This document shows, one piece after another, positions 37,601 to 45,124 of a stretch of 64,000 bases of DNA. The notes beneath the pieces were generated by a model that worked only from the letters and a program-made list of their open reading frames with translations, had not been told where the DNA came from and did not search any database. Source of the DNA: Nitrospirota bacterium (GTDB lineage: Bacteria; Nitrospirota; Thermodesulfovibrionia; Thermodesulfovibrionales; UBA6898); contig JACRMT010000004.1 of the NCBI GenBank assembly GCA_016214855.1, positions 186,001 through 250,000 on the forward strand, in the 5' to 3' direction. Made by a program: the position numbers and the translations under genes. The stretch's first letter is position 1. Every line of letters begins with the position of its first letter.

Positions 37601-38799
37601 CCGTCACTTCTCATATGCTCTCTCCAGCAGCCGAGGCCAAAACCGACGCAAGGACCATATCTCGCATCATCGCAGCTGGGAGAGGCATTTTTCCATGGTT
37701 TTGGGTCGTAGGTAGCACCCACGCCGATTGTCGGGTTAATAGTGCAGCGGCAAAGACAGCCGTTAAGGACGTTCAGATCAGCCTTAATAAGTGAGCTTGA
37801 GATGGCAGGAGGTTCCGGCGGCTTTTGAACGCTGTCAGTCTTCTTCGCCTGAGGGCAGTCCCTGCCAAGGGAAGCCATCATCTCATCACAGGATTTTTCA
37901 AGGAGAGGTCTTCTGTACTGATTGAGCACTCCCCGCTGAATCTCAAGCGATGCAATCTCGTAGAGGATATCTGCCCGCTCTGCAGCCTCCTGACGGGCAA
38001 ATTCAGACTCTTTATCAAAAAAAGTCTGCCACGCCGTGCTCGGATTGAGCCTGTTGTATGGCTGCTGAGGCCGATATTGCTCAAGTTTCTGACCGTATTT
38101 GACAGTTAGGCTGTTCAGCTTTTTCTCATGGGAGATAATTAATGTCCCAAGCCTCGCCTCCTCCTGATCCACACCCTCTTTCTTCATCCCCCGTGTTTTC
38201 AGAAAGATGTCATGTGCATCCCTGATGAGTTTGTTCGCCTTCCTCTGCTGCAGCTCATCCTCTACAAGTTTGCCCAATGAGACAACGGTGATAGTTGTTC
38301 CGATAACAGGGCCAAACACATATTTATCGAGGACTCTCTTGATAGCTGCTTTTACGCCAAAGCTACTCACCTTTTCGTCGCTAATAACCCATTCCCCCTT
38401 CTGACTTTCAAGAAATAGCTTGAGTTCAATTGAGGCTTCGCATGGGTTGGGAGCAGACCTGATAATTCCGGCAGCCTCTGCGTACGTGCCCTCCCTGTAT
38501 GCACCCCCCGAAGAGGCTTCTGCGAAGTTGTCAGGCAGCGGCAGACACTTCTCCTTGTACTGCTGAAGTGTGACAGCAACTAATCCGGTCGGTGATTCGA
38601 ATTGCGGGGTATCACTCTTGACGCCCGGCGATGGTGATATAGTATCTCCAGGAATCCCCCAGAGGCTCTGCGAAGGCTTGCCGGCAGGGGAGCCCTGTGC
38701 CCAGGCACCTGCTGCTGAAAAGCAGAGAACAACCAGCAGACAGGGAAGTATCAGGGCATGACTTTGAGCTTGCCTGTGAACGCGGCTCTTTCTGTTCAT
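34618..38799 (-). CDS. Giant secreted Cys-rich protein with Ig/PKD-like domains
   Basis: 1393 residues, the largest gene here and not recognised. Signal peptide (LILPCLLVVLCFSAAGAWA). A helical region at about 80-340 includes one hydrophobic stretch near 162-180. A Cys cluster lies at about 350-410 (GCLCRC, GPCVGFGLGCW, ECFEQC). Helical repeats run to about 740. Two Ig/PKD-like beta domains follow at about 755-845 and 853-940, each with a K-P-P-[YF] or QPPF bend. A beta-rich region leads to a low-complexity RGD/DRGD stretch at about 1196-1216. A final Cys-containing domain has a small beta sandwich (GENVHIFADGQDNFGPQ). Presumably the main structural or surface component of the operon (inference). 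Confidence 0.78.
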   Translation of the reverse strand: MNRKSRVHRQAQSHALILPCLLVVLCFSAAGAWAQGSPAGKPSQSLWGIPGDTISPSPGVKSDTPQFESPTGLVAVTLQQYKEKCLPLPDNFAEASSGGAYREGTYAEAAGIIRSAPNPCEASIELKLFLESQKGEWVISDEKVSSFGVKAAIKRVLDKYVFGPVIGTTITVVSLGKLVEDELQQRKANKLIRDAHDIFLKTRGMKKEGVDQEEARLGTLIISHEKKLNSLTVKYGQKLEQYRPQQPYNRLNPSTAWQTFFDKESEFARQEAAERADILYEIASLEIQRGVLNQYRRPLLEKSCDEMMASLGRDCPQAKKTDSVQKPPEPPAISSSLIKADLNVLNGCLCRCTINPTIGVGATYDPKPWKNASPSCDDARYGPCVGFGLGCWREHMRSDGECFEQCVAAAGAKPQEVKTEIYQTRFKAYNDFLGEARSIIEEYLAYKTRFSQGKTYPGINRHSIQLAGNFPDDASLAPILFAAVSAENAPSAYAEMVREKNRRGDPDRALGLVRSAESVMPDRKASGETTNILAEFAIIMSKASLNIATEFEFDEGLYLLRKAAEFYKAGKSNPLGENIQRLIGNFEKWKEDWQILRSQIPVCQALIKDKRVCACDKLNSEKITPAANSLTIYEFASSEKWSISTATGTPRPLPEKDKIYNELKDSLSRAKNACADNPAMNTKEMKDLIDYETTKFLRRSPYINQEELKKNSAPVICDTRAVRNAEKLLSKPGLCDCQQEKIKGILDGAKKDEKPLVLEFSADKKEVAVGGRVILNLSIKGGQPPFSADMTGDYSYTQQSEARGFNINYQTEKPGGNNFYVTVVDSCGESDSRKVSLDVLPVKEKTVENKPKAESKMTVALRADKTQLKLNERTYVHINVQNHKPPYILRWGGHAQGLGDQGGKVPFVGASSPGEYTVTADVTDAGGRRATGSIVLTVIGETTSKPPVKTSVRIGQSKIIVIGTKPETSISPLKLKLPPGEQSQPLLFTYEHKNMNSDKMEYIIQAPSATTFMIEPSDSGASLTRISKPEKWGREKLFAVNINKDVMPGRKFTVTAYYSGVSNPRWIYSKYIDTGEDTEEYLKKNVKPATAIIEVIKGSASYQSDKGYNPLDDINITEPGNKIVDVAAVDKIGNEFQGDQTGVKQKESPKDKQSPPVAQSETYTGNTRKPDDSSSSQNTYSPPYIDDNRTPGKDWTDWTKNRGDRWDRGDRGDHGNGSRGDSSSSSKVNCDASQKQAAYQEGVKCGQKAKQNKGTMSTECKAASQGHMNRDTQKGWGSCLYSGFDEGYRAGLGTTAGGTGEVIAELENRAGENVHIFADGQDNFGPQNKLLPGEKKKVSIKVPKGGGYVKFIAGRNGQKLAECKWDYTPDSWSRVPVVKFSAPKSLACTTGLR

Positions 38800-38847
38800 T
38801 AAATACCCCTTCCTTTGGACAGCTGTTACAGGTCTATTGCCTGAATA

Positions 38848-40029
38848 TTACTTCTCCAAAACCGCCTTTACATCTATCCTGTGGGGTGTGACATTTGTCG
38901 GCTCCAGTCTGAAACCGGTAAACTTTCTTGCTGCCAGCTCATCAGCGATATTGGATGACTTGCCGCCGTAATCAAGGGCCAGTTCGGCAACCCCTCCGGT
39001 AAAGCTCCGCTGGTGCACGGCCTTTACGCCCTGGGTCTCTTTTTCAAGGATCTTCTTGACCGCAGCAAGATGCCGGTAGGAAACCAGACCATTTATCATA
39101 ACCGTGATCTCCTGGGAACGGCCATAGACCTCGCCGCTCCACTGTTTTACGATCATCTCGATAAGTTCGTCAGAAAGTTTCTCGCTCGCCTCCTTGATCG
39201 CAAGGGCACCTCCCTGCATTTCATCTATATGCACCTGCGCCCCCTGGGCGCTCTTTGACGCTATTACCTTGCCGGTGTCAGTCCTGACAACCCTGGCCTG
39301 AAGCGTTGCCTGAATGGACTGCATATTGGTCCCGTACAGCTTGCCGCCCGCATTCTTCGAAAATGCCTTGCCGGTGATAACAACCTGGGCTCCGTATTTC
39401 AGACCCTCTGCTGCTGCAGCCTTGTTGTCGCCCTCAAGGATTCGCAATGCCTTGTCCCGTGTGATATTCGCCCTGACCGTATCTGCGTCGACCACATTGA
39501 AGCCTGAACCAAGCAGTTTCTCGATAATAGTCGATTCGGCCTGCCCGACGCTCTCCGATCCGGTCGTTCCGTATAACCCGCCCACCTTCTCATCGATGAT
39601 CACCATCACCTTCGGCTTTTCGACCATAACATGCAGCAGTCCGAGTGCGCTCAGGTCGCTCGTGAGATCGGCCCTGCCTATCTCAGCCTGCAGCCTGACG
39701 CGGTAGAGATCGCCTTCCGGACCTTCCGAGAGGATCTTGTACTTTTCGACATATCCGGATGTGCGGGCCAGGATCTTGTCATGGATAACCTTATAATTCT
39801 CGGTCATGGAATCGGAAGAGACCATAGTGCCGACCGCCTGTTCGACCGCCTTTCTCAAGGCGTCATCAATGGCCTTGTCCCTGGCAATGACCTTGTTCCC
39901 TCCAATCATTGCGGCAAACCCGTCAGCAGTGATCATCTCTGCCGCCATGGCTGCGGATACTATAATCCATAATGAAATGGCCAGAATGCCAAAAAGGATG
40001 CGCGGCGTTCTGCTGAAACTCCGGTTCAT
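38848..40029 (-). CDS. FlgT-like periplasmic protein
   Basis: 393 residues with a signal peptide ending near AMAAE. The N-terminal domain (KAIDDALRKAVEQAVGTMV; KILARTSGYVEKYKIL) resembles FlgT-N. The middle domain (VMVIIDEKVGG, ESTIIEKLLGSGFNVVD, KYGAQVVITGKAF) resembles the TolB/CsgG-like FlgT-M. FlgT builds the H-ring around the flagellar motor in Vibrio, but no flagellar genes are visible here. The C-terminal about 95 residues form a separate small alpha/beta domain with a repeated-helix look. It overlaps the LPP20 lipoprotein gene by 4 bp. Confidence 0.78.
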   Translation of the reverse strand: MNRSFSRTPRILFGILAISLWIIVSAAMAAEMITADGFAAMIGGNKVIARDKAIDDALRKAVEQAVGTMVSSDSMTENYKVIHDKILARTSGYVEKYKILSEGPEGDLYRVRLQAEIGRADLTSDLSALGLLHVMVEKPKVMVIIDEKVGGLYGTTGSESVGQAESTIIEKLLGSGFNVVDADTVRANITRDKALRILEGDNKAAAAEGLKYGAQVVITGKAFSKNAGGKLYGTNMQSIQATLQARVVRTDTGKVIASKSAQGAQVHIDEMQGGALAIKEASEKLSDELIEMIVKQWSGEVYGRSQEITVMINGLVSYRHLAAVKKILEKETQGVKAVHQRSFTGGVAELALDYGGKSSNIADELAARKFTGFRLEPTNVTPHRIDVKAVLEK

Positions 40030-40484
40030 GGGAACATTCTCCTGAACTGATAGTCGAGGATGATCTCCATCTCTATCTCGACGCTGCCGTCACTGAGATA
40101 CCGCGTATCAATCACCTTTGCACCCTTGATGTACGCATCGACTCTCGCCTTTATCGTATCATTCTGGGTGATAAAGTCCTTGACCGTAGTGCGGGATTTG
40201 ATCGTCACGCCATAGGCCTGTTCAAGCAGGTTCCTCATTGCATCGACCTTTGCAGCACGTTCGGCCATCAACCTTGCCTGAGCCTGATTAACCGCATTCG
40301 GAGGAGGTGCGCCGCCACCCTTTGCCGTAACCTTGAAGGGGACCCACTCCTCCCTTTGAACAGGCGCGTCGTACGCCGGACCAACTTCCCCGAGCGGCCG
40401 GCCTTCACGCACTTCAGACGTCTGACATCCTGCCAACGCAAACATCATTACCATCAATATCCCTGCCAAAACTCTCCTATGCAT
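40026..40484 (-). CDS. LPP20-domain lipoprotein
   Basis: 152 residues. Signal peptide and lipobox LAGC (Cys20), so lipidated. A Pro/Gly linker leads to one LPP20 domain at about 65-150: QARLMAERAAKVDAMRNLLE, DFITQNDTIKARVDAYIKGA, SDGSVEIEMEI. LPP20 is named after a Helicobacter lipoprotein; the fold is like FlgT-N. It ends with FRRMFP, as does the FecR-LPP20 paralogue (FRRMFL). Overlaps the FlgT-like gene (ATGA). Confidence 0.85.
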   Translation of the reverse strand: MHRRVLAGILMVMMFALAGCQTSEVREGRPLGEVGPAYDAPVQREEWVPFKVTAKGGGAPPPNAVNQAQARLMAERAAKVDAMRNLLEQAYGVTIKSRTTVKDFITQNDTIKARVDAYIKGAKVIDTRYLSDGSVEIEMEIILDYQFRRMFP

Positions 40485-40515
40485 AATGCCTCCTGTTAAG
40501 GTTAAAATAACTGAA

Positions 40516-41292
40516 TTATCTGTCCGGAAAAATTCTCATGAGCGGAGCCAGCTCCAGCTCTACCTCCACCTCATAGCTGCCATCGCCGAGAGCGCGTTCA
40601 GAAACGACCCTCGCACCCCGGACAAATGCATTCACGCGGGCCTTCATGTCATCGCTCTGGGTCACAAAATCCCTGACCGTCGTCTTCGACCTCAGCGTAA
40701 CGCCATAGACCTGCTCGAGAAGATTCCGCAATGCATCAAGCTTTGCCGCACGTTTACCCATGAGTGCTTTTTCTGGGGGCGACATGGAAGGATCATTGGG
40801 TTCAACCCCATTCCCCTTTGCCCGGATAACATCGTTCACAGGAGCTGCCGGTGCAGGCGCATAGCCGCGCGCAGGCTCACCGTTCGGGGCTCCATAGCCC
40901 ACTGCAGTAAAGACCTGCTGGTCATAGAGCAGGCGACGGCCCAGGATGTCCTCAACACGGCCCAGGGTTATTTCAACGGTAACCTCTGCAGTGCCGTCAG
41001 GTCTCTCGACATAGTCCACCTCGCGGGCGCCCTGTATCACCGTAGCAAGCTTGGCGCGAATAGTATCAGACTCGGTAATAAAATCCCTTACCTTGGTCTG
41101 GGAATTGATCTGAACGCCGTAAATCGTCTCACCAAGATTTCTTAAGGCATCCACCTTGGCTGCACGTTTCGCCATTAACCGCTGCTGCGGCCCTACCTGG
41201 GCTTCTGCCGCCGGTGTGGATATTGCCGTGATCAGCAGGGCGCTCAACATGTACAGGCTGCCCAGCGTGAAACATTTAATGATTCTTTTCAT
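40516..41292 (-). CDS. Tandem LPP20-domain exported protein
   Basis: 258 residues with a signal peptide (SLYMLSALLITAISTPAAEA) and two LPP20 domains at about 38-120 and 175-255, joined by a Pro/Ala/Gly linker. Copy 1 contains QRLMAKRAAKVDALRNLGE, copy 2 contains KALMGKRAAKLDALRNLLE; they differ enough to be an old duplication. The start is set at ATG 41292 because GGAGGA is 5 nt upstream; an ATG nine codons earlier lacks this. The start overlaps the upstream gene by 17 bp. Confidence 0.85.
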   Translation of the reverse strand: MKRIIKCFTLGSLYMLSALLITAISTPAAEAQVGPQQRLMAKRAAKVDALRNLGETIYGVQINSQTKVRDFITESDTIRAKLATVIQGAREVDYVERPDGTAEVTVEITLGRVEDILGRRLLYDQQVFTAVGYGAPNGEPARGYAPAPAAPVNDVIRAKGNGVEPNDPSMSPPEKALMGKRAAKLDALRNLLEQVYGVTLRSKTTVRDFVTQSDDMKARVNAFVRGARVVSERALGDGSYEVEVELELAPLMRIFPDR

Positions 41293-41794
41293 GGAGTCCT
41301 CCGTTTTGATTTTTTTCATACCTGACCAGATCCCTGATTATCAAATACCATTCATCCAGAGTAACAGATTGAGGGCCCCGCCGAACATCTGACCGTCTTA
41401 TTTCCGGACCGGCCGACAGCAAAACCGTAGTTTTCGGCACCGTCGCCGTGATTCTGATCCCCCCGTCTTTCAGATATTCCTCTTTGATAATTTTCATGCC
41501 GCTCACAATTCCTGAAAGTTCATCATAGTGTATATCCGATCCCTGTCCCTGAACGGACCTGTTTGCAAGGGCATTTCGATATGCATCTACAACGGCTGCA
41601 CGTTTCGCCATCAAATGGGCCTGAGCAACACTTTCAGCTCTGATAGGCGGGTACCCGAGGCCCTGCACTGTTGTCAACTCCGTGGTATCCTGGGCCATAC
41701 AACGCGCGCCAAACAAAAATACACTGATAATGCACATAAGAACATAAACGAACTGCTTATGGACAAAAGCTGAGAAAAAAATCGGCCGGTTCAT
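41276..41794 (-). CDS. Divergent LPP20-like exported protein
   Basis: 172 residues with a signal peptide (FVYVLMCIISVFLFGARCMA). One shortened LPP20-like domain at about 55-120 (QAHLMAKRAAVVDAYRNALA, SGMKIIKEEYLKDGGIRI) lacks the DFxTxxDTIKARV block found in the other copies. A basic tail follows. The gene overlaps its neighbours at both ends (4 bp and 17 bp), the tightest packing in the operon. Confidence 0.75.
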   Translation of the reverse strand: MNRPIFFSAFVHKQFVYVLMCIISVFLFGARCMAQDTTELTTVQGLGYPPIRAESVAQAHLMAKRAAVVDAYRNALANRSVQGQGSDIHYDELSGIVSGMKIIKEEYLKDGGIRITATVPKTTVLLSAGPEIRRSDVRRGPQSVTLDEWYLIIRDLVRYEKNQNGGLHEKNH

Positions 41795-41988
41795 CGGGCA
41801 GGTCCGACAGCACCGGAAGGCCGCTCATCATAATATGAGGGGGCAGCCCCTCCTATTGCCCCGGCTGGCTGATAAGAATCGCGGGCAGGTCCGACAGCAC
41901 CAGAAGGACGGGAATACTCCTGACAACCAGAAACACATGCCAGCAACAAACAGACTATCAAGAACTTCAATGCCGATATTCTCATCAT
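41791..41988 (-). CDS. Short lipoprotein with repeated SGAVGPAR motif
   Basis: 65 residues: signal peptide, lipobox VSGC (Cys22), then a 43-residue mature tail made of RPSGAVGPAR, QPAGAIGGA and RPSGAVGPAR. The two exact copies correspond to a near-identical DNA direct repeat at about 41798 and 41881. First gene of the envelope operon, with GGAGGATGTT before the ATG. Function unknown; perhaps a peptidoglycan or partner tether. It overlaps the next gene by 4 bp. Confidence 0.7.
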   Translation of the reverse strand: MMRISALKFLIVCLLLACVSGCQEYSRPSGAVGPARDSYQPAGAIGGAAPSYYDERPSGAVGPAR

Positions 41989-42031
41989 AACATCCTCCAG
42001 TTAATGATTTCCCTCTATGCCGGGCATCACT

Positions 42032-42059
42032 ATTTTACTGAATTCATCACCCTTTTGAA
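42032..42059 (-). promoter_or_regulatory. Possible promoter of the envelope operon
   Basis: On the minus strand TTCAAA (42059-42054), 16-bp spacer, TAAAAT (42037-42032), about 45 bp before the first gene. Match is moderate. Confidence 0.35.
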
Positions 42060-42092
42060 AGCAGCTCCCGAGCAGACCATGATCAAAGCCGG

Positions 42093-43550
42093 TTAAAGCA
42101 TTTTCAGGGTACTAATCAGGGCTTCAGCCTTCTTTAAGCTCTCGTAATATTCGCGTTCAGGCTCGGAATCGGCAACGATCCCGGCGCCGGCCTGTACATA
42201 TGCCTTACCCTCTTTCAGCAGGAACGTCCTGATGATAATATTGAGATCCATATTCCCGTTGTATCCGATATAGCCGATCGAACCCGTATATGGCCCCCGC
42301 CTTCTCGGCTCCAGTTCATCGATGATCTCCATACAGCGCACTTTCGGCACTCCCGTAATAGTGCCTCCCGGGAACGTTGCCCTGATCACATCAAAACAGT
42401 CCATGCCTTCCGCGAGCACGCCTCTGACGTTGGATACGATATGGATAACATGCGAGTACTGCTCGGTGATCATGAGCTCATCCACATGTACGCTCCCGTA
42501 GTCGCAGACCTTGCCCATATCATTACGCTCAAGATCGATGAGCATGATATGCTCTGCCCGCTCTTTTTCATTCAGCAGAAGCTCTGCCTTCATGTCATCG
42601 TCACCCTGCAGATCCTTTCCTCTGGGCCGCGTGCCGGCAATAGGCCGCGTATCCACAGCTCTGCCCTTGACACGAACCAGTCTTTCCGGTGAGGAACTGG
42701 CAATCTGATAATCACCAAGATCGAGATAAGCTGCAAAAGGGGACGGATTGATCCGGCGCAGGATCTCATAGACGTGCAGAGGGGGCACGCCGCCGATATC
42801 CGCAGAGAGCCGGAGAGAAAGATTGGCCTGAAATATATCTCCCGCAGCTATATAATCCTTGGCCTTTCGAACCATCGCCATATACTGCTCCATATCCGTC
42901 TCAGAAAATATGGCCGGGGTCTCCTGACCGCTGTCCCCTGATGTGATATCTGACTCACGATCGATCTGAGCAGCTATTCTCTCCATATGCTCAGCCGCTT
43001 CTCTAACGAGCTCTTCCTGAGGCCTGACGATATCTGAACGGCCGGCTGCCCTGTCGCGTGCTCCGGGGCTTATGATGATCCAGCACTTTTCCTGCATCAG
43101 GTCAAATGCGATCACACGGTCGAACATAAGGAAGTGCGCATCCGGAATATTGAGATCATCGTCAGCGATGCTCGGCAGGCTCTCAAAATACCGCACAAAA
43201 TCATAACTGAGCATGCCGGCTGCACCTCCCTGAAAAGGAGGCAGACCTTCAACGGGATCCTGAATGACAGCGGCCAGAAGTTCCCGTAAATGCTGCAGCG
43301 GTCTTCCCTGCAGAACGGTCCTTCTGCCCATACCGTTGATCTCGATGAGGCTATCCTTGACCGTGAAGATCAGATAGGGTTCAATGCCGATGAATGAGTA
43401 GCGGGAGATCTGCTCCGGACCCTTCAGACTCTCCATGAGCAGGCTGTTTTCCGTGCACACCTTCTTATACGCGTCAAAAGGGCTTTGAAAAGGGATCTCC
43501 CGGAAAACAGGCTGACAGCGAAATGCGGTCGAATCTTTTGGTGAGGACAT
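42093..43550 (-). CDS. pabB: Aminodeoxychorismate/anthranilate synthase component I
   Basis: 485-residue chorismate-utilising enzyme. C-terminal catalytic domain at about 215-485 with SSSPERLVRV, DTRPIAGTRPRG, LIDLERNDMGKV and FPGGTITGVPKVRCMEIID. The PGGTITG form is typical of PabB (4-amino-4-deoxychorismate for folate); TrpE usually has PAGTLSGAPK. PIAGT (Ala rather than the Lys of E. coli PabB) occurs in both. No glutamine amidotransferase or PabC gene is nearby to decide. Lies 18 bp after pyrF. Confidence 0.8.
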   Translation of the reverse strand: MSSPKDSTAFRCQPVFREIPFQSPFDAYKKVCTENSLLMESLKGPEQISRYSFIGIEPYLIFTVKDSLIEINGMGRRTVLQGRPLQHLRELLAAVIQDPVEGLPPFQGGAAGMLSYDFVRYFESLPSIADDDLNIPDAHFLMFDRVIAFDLMQEKCWIIISPGARDRAAGRSDIVRPQEELVREAAEHMERIAAQIDRESDITSGDSGQETPAIFSETDMEQYMAMVRKAKDYIAAGDIFQANLSLRLSADIGGVPPLHVYEILRRINPSPFAAYLDLGDYQIASSSPERLVRVKGRAVDTRPIAGTRPRGKDLQGDDDMKAELLLNEKERAEHIMLIDLERNDMGKVCDYGSVHVDELMITEQYSHVIHIVSNVRGVLAEGMDCFDVIRATFPGGTITGVPKVRCMEIIDELEPRRRGPYTGSIGYIGYNGNMDLNIIIRTFLLKEGKAYVQAGAGIVADSEPEREYYESLKKAEALISTLKML

Positions 43551-43568
43551 CGGTCATTTGAGATGGCG

Positions 43569-44288
43569 TTATGCCCTGGCCATCTCTTCCTGTATAAGTT
43601 TGATCGCCTTCTCAGGATCAGCATGATTCAGAATAGCTCTGCCCATGACAAGGTAGTCAGATCCCTCCTGGAGAGCTTTTTTAGGCGTCATCATCCTGTG
43701 CTGATCGTCTGCAGATGCCCAGGAAGGCCTGATCCCGGGCGTCACGATAAGAAAACCCCTCCCGCAATGCCCCCTGATCAGGGCCGCCTCAAGGGCAGAT
43801 GCAACAACACCATCAATCCCTGCCTTAAGCGCAAGTCCGGCGAGGTGTCTCACCTGTGTTCTGAGGCTGTGCTGTATACCGATCTCATTCTTCAGAACTT
43901 CCTGCGACATGCTGGTCAGCACCGTAACGGCTATGATCCTCGGTCTCGCGATATTCTCAGCAAGACAGACGTTCACAACTTCGTCCCTGCACTTCTGCAT
44001 CATATCCAGTCCGCCTGATGCATGGACGTTGAACATGAAAACGCCCAGCCGTGCCGCTGAAATGCCGGCCTTTGCAACAGTATTGGGAATATCATGGAAT
44101 TTGAGATCCAGAAACACCTTCCTGCCTCTTTTATGAATAGCCTCAATTATTCTCGACCCGGCAATAGTATGCAGTTCAAGTCCCACCTTGAATATCTCTA
44201 TATGCGGAGAAAATCTATCAACCAGATCGACTGCGTAAGAGTAATCATCGACATCAAGGGCAAGAATGAGTTTTTCGTTTAGGCTCAT
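43569..44288 (-). CDS. pyrF: Orotidine 5'-phosphate decarboxylase
   Basis: 239 residues. Last step of UMP synthesis (OMP to UMP + CO2), a TIM-barrel dimer. Substrate and catalytic residues are in ALDVDD, FKVGLEL, the DxKxxD motif as VFLDLKFHDIPNTV, and the phosphate loop VTPGIRP. Overlaps dcd by 4 bp (ATGA) and is followed by pabB, giving a nucleotide/folate operon. Confidence 0.97.
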   Translation of the reverse strand: MSLNEKLILALDVDDYSYAVDLVDRFSPHIEIFKVGLELHTIAGSRIIEAIHKRGRKVFLDLKFHDIPNTVAKAGISAARLGVFMFNVHASGGLDMMQKCRDEVVNVCLAENIARPRIIAVTVLTSMSQEVLKNEIGIQHSLRTQVRHLAGLALKAGIDGVVASALEAALIRGHCGRGFLIVTPGIRPSWASADDQHRMMTPKKALQEGSDYLVMGRAILNHADPEKAIKLIQEEMARA

Positions 44289-44842
44289 ATTTTCTCTACC
44301 TTTGGCAGCACAATATCTTTCTGCGCCTGGTATTTACCCTTTTTGTCGGCATACGATGTCACGCAGACCTCATCCGCACGCAGAAATACCAGCTGCGCAA
44401 GTCCTTCGTTCGCATAGAGTCGTACCGGAAAAGGCGACGTATTCGAAACAGAAATGGTTATATATCCCTCCCACTCGGGCTCAAGAGGCGTGATATTGAC
44501 GACAACACCGCTCCGGGCATAGGTAGATTTTCCAAAACAGATCACGAGTACGTCACGAGGTATCCTCAGATATTCGAGTGAGCGGCAGATGACATAGGAG
44601 TTTGCCGGTATCAGGCAATCATCGCCCTTGAAGTGCTCGAAATTGTTTTCGTCGAAATTCTTGGGATCGATCACCCTGCCGGTCTGAGGTTTTGGGACCT
44701 TGAAATCATCGGCAATCCTGATGTCATAACCGTATGCACTTACGCCATAGGAAATGACGCCTTTCCTCACCTGTGCCTGCTCAAAGGGCTCTATCATGCC
44801 CTTCTTTGCGGCCTCTATGATCCATCGGTCGTTCTTTACCAT
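44285..44842 (-). CDS. dcd: dCTP deaminase
   Basis: 185 residues, usual length. Deaminates dCTP to dUTP for dTMP synthesis. Family motifs: SYGVSAYGYDIRIADDF, FGKSTYARSGVVVNITPLEP (with the catalytic Arg/Glu region) and YANEGLAQLVFL. The trimeric-dUTPase-like fold is expected. GGGGGAAG precedes the ATG. First gene of dcd-pyrF-pabB. Confidence 0.96.
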   Translation of the reverse strand: MVKNDRWIIEAAKKGMIEPFEQAQVRKGVISYGVSAYGYDIRIADDFKVPKPQTGRVIDPKNFDENNFEHFKGDDCLIPANSYVICRSLEYLRIPRDVLVICFGKSTYARSGVVVNITPLEPEWEGYITISVSNTSPFPVRLYANEGLAQLVFLRADEVCVTSYADKKGKYQAQKDIVLPKVEKI

Positions 44843-44895
44843 ACATTCACTTCCCCCTGTGCGCGAGCTATTATATCACGGGCAACCTGTTTTTA

Positions 44896-44925
44896 TTGAA
44901 GAAGACGATTTTGAAAGAGTATAAT
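44896..44925 (+). promoter_or_regulatory. Sigma-70-like promoter before the zinc-ribbon frame and yajQ
   Basis: TTGAAG (44896-44901), 18-bp spacer, perfect TATAAT (44920-44925). Predicted start at about 44932 is one base before ATG 44933, so the first transcript codon would be nearly leaderless. Confidence 0.6.
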
Positions 44926-44932
44926 TCAGCAG

Positions 44933-45124
44933 ATGGAATGGTGCCAGATATGCGATAGCCCGCCGGATAAGTGCATCTGCTGCCCTGAATGAGGGCATGT
45001 CTGCCCCCTGGATCTGGGGGAACTTTTCTGTCCGGTCTGCAGACCTGAACCCAGGAAAGACCGGGAGAAGGATAAAGGGGAACGAATGAATTTAAGATCG
45101 AAAGGAGATACAGATGGCAGATGA
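44933..45124 (+). CDS. Zinc-ribbon-like frame with in-frame TGA (selenoprotein candidate or disrupted gene)
   Basis: Frame of 63 codons if TGA 44990-44992 is read through, ending at TGA 45122 and overlapping yajQ by 11 bp. Up to the TGA it has C4-x2-C7, then C14-x-C16-C17; after it, G-H-V-C24 and C33-x2-C36. The TGA stands at codon 20 exactly where CPxC needs its second Cys (C17-P-E-stop-G-H). The Cys pattern continuing on both sides indicates real coding. A hairpin (45004-45008 with 45016-45020, loop TGGATCT) begins 11 nt after the TGA. Either selenocysteine, a fresh nonsense mutation, or a base error. There is no good ribosome binding site. Confidence 0.5.
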
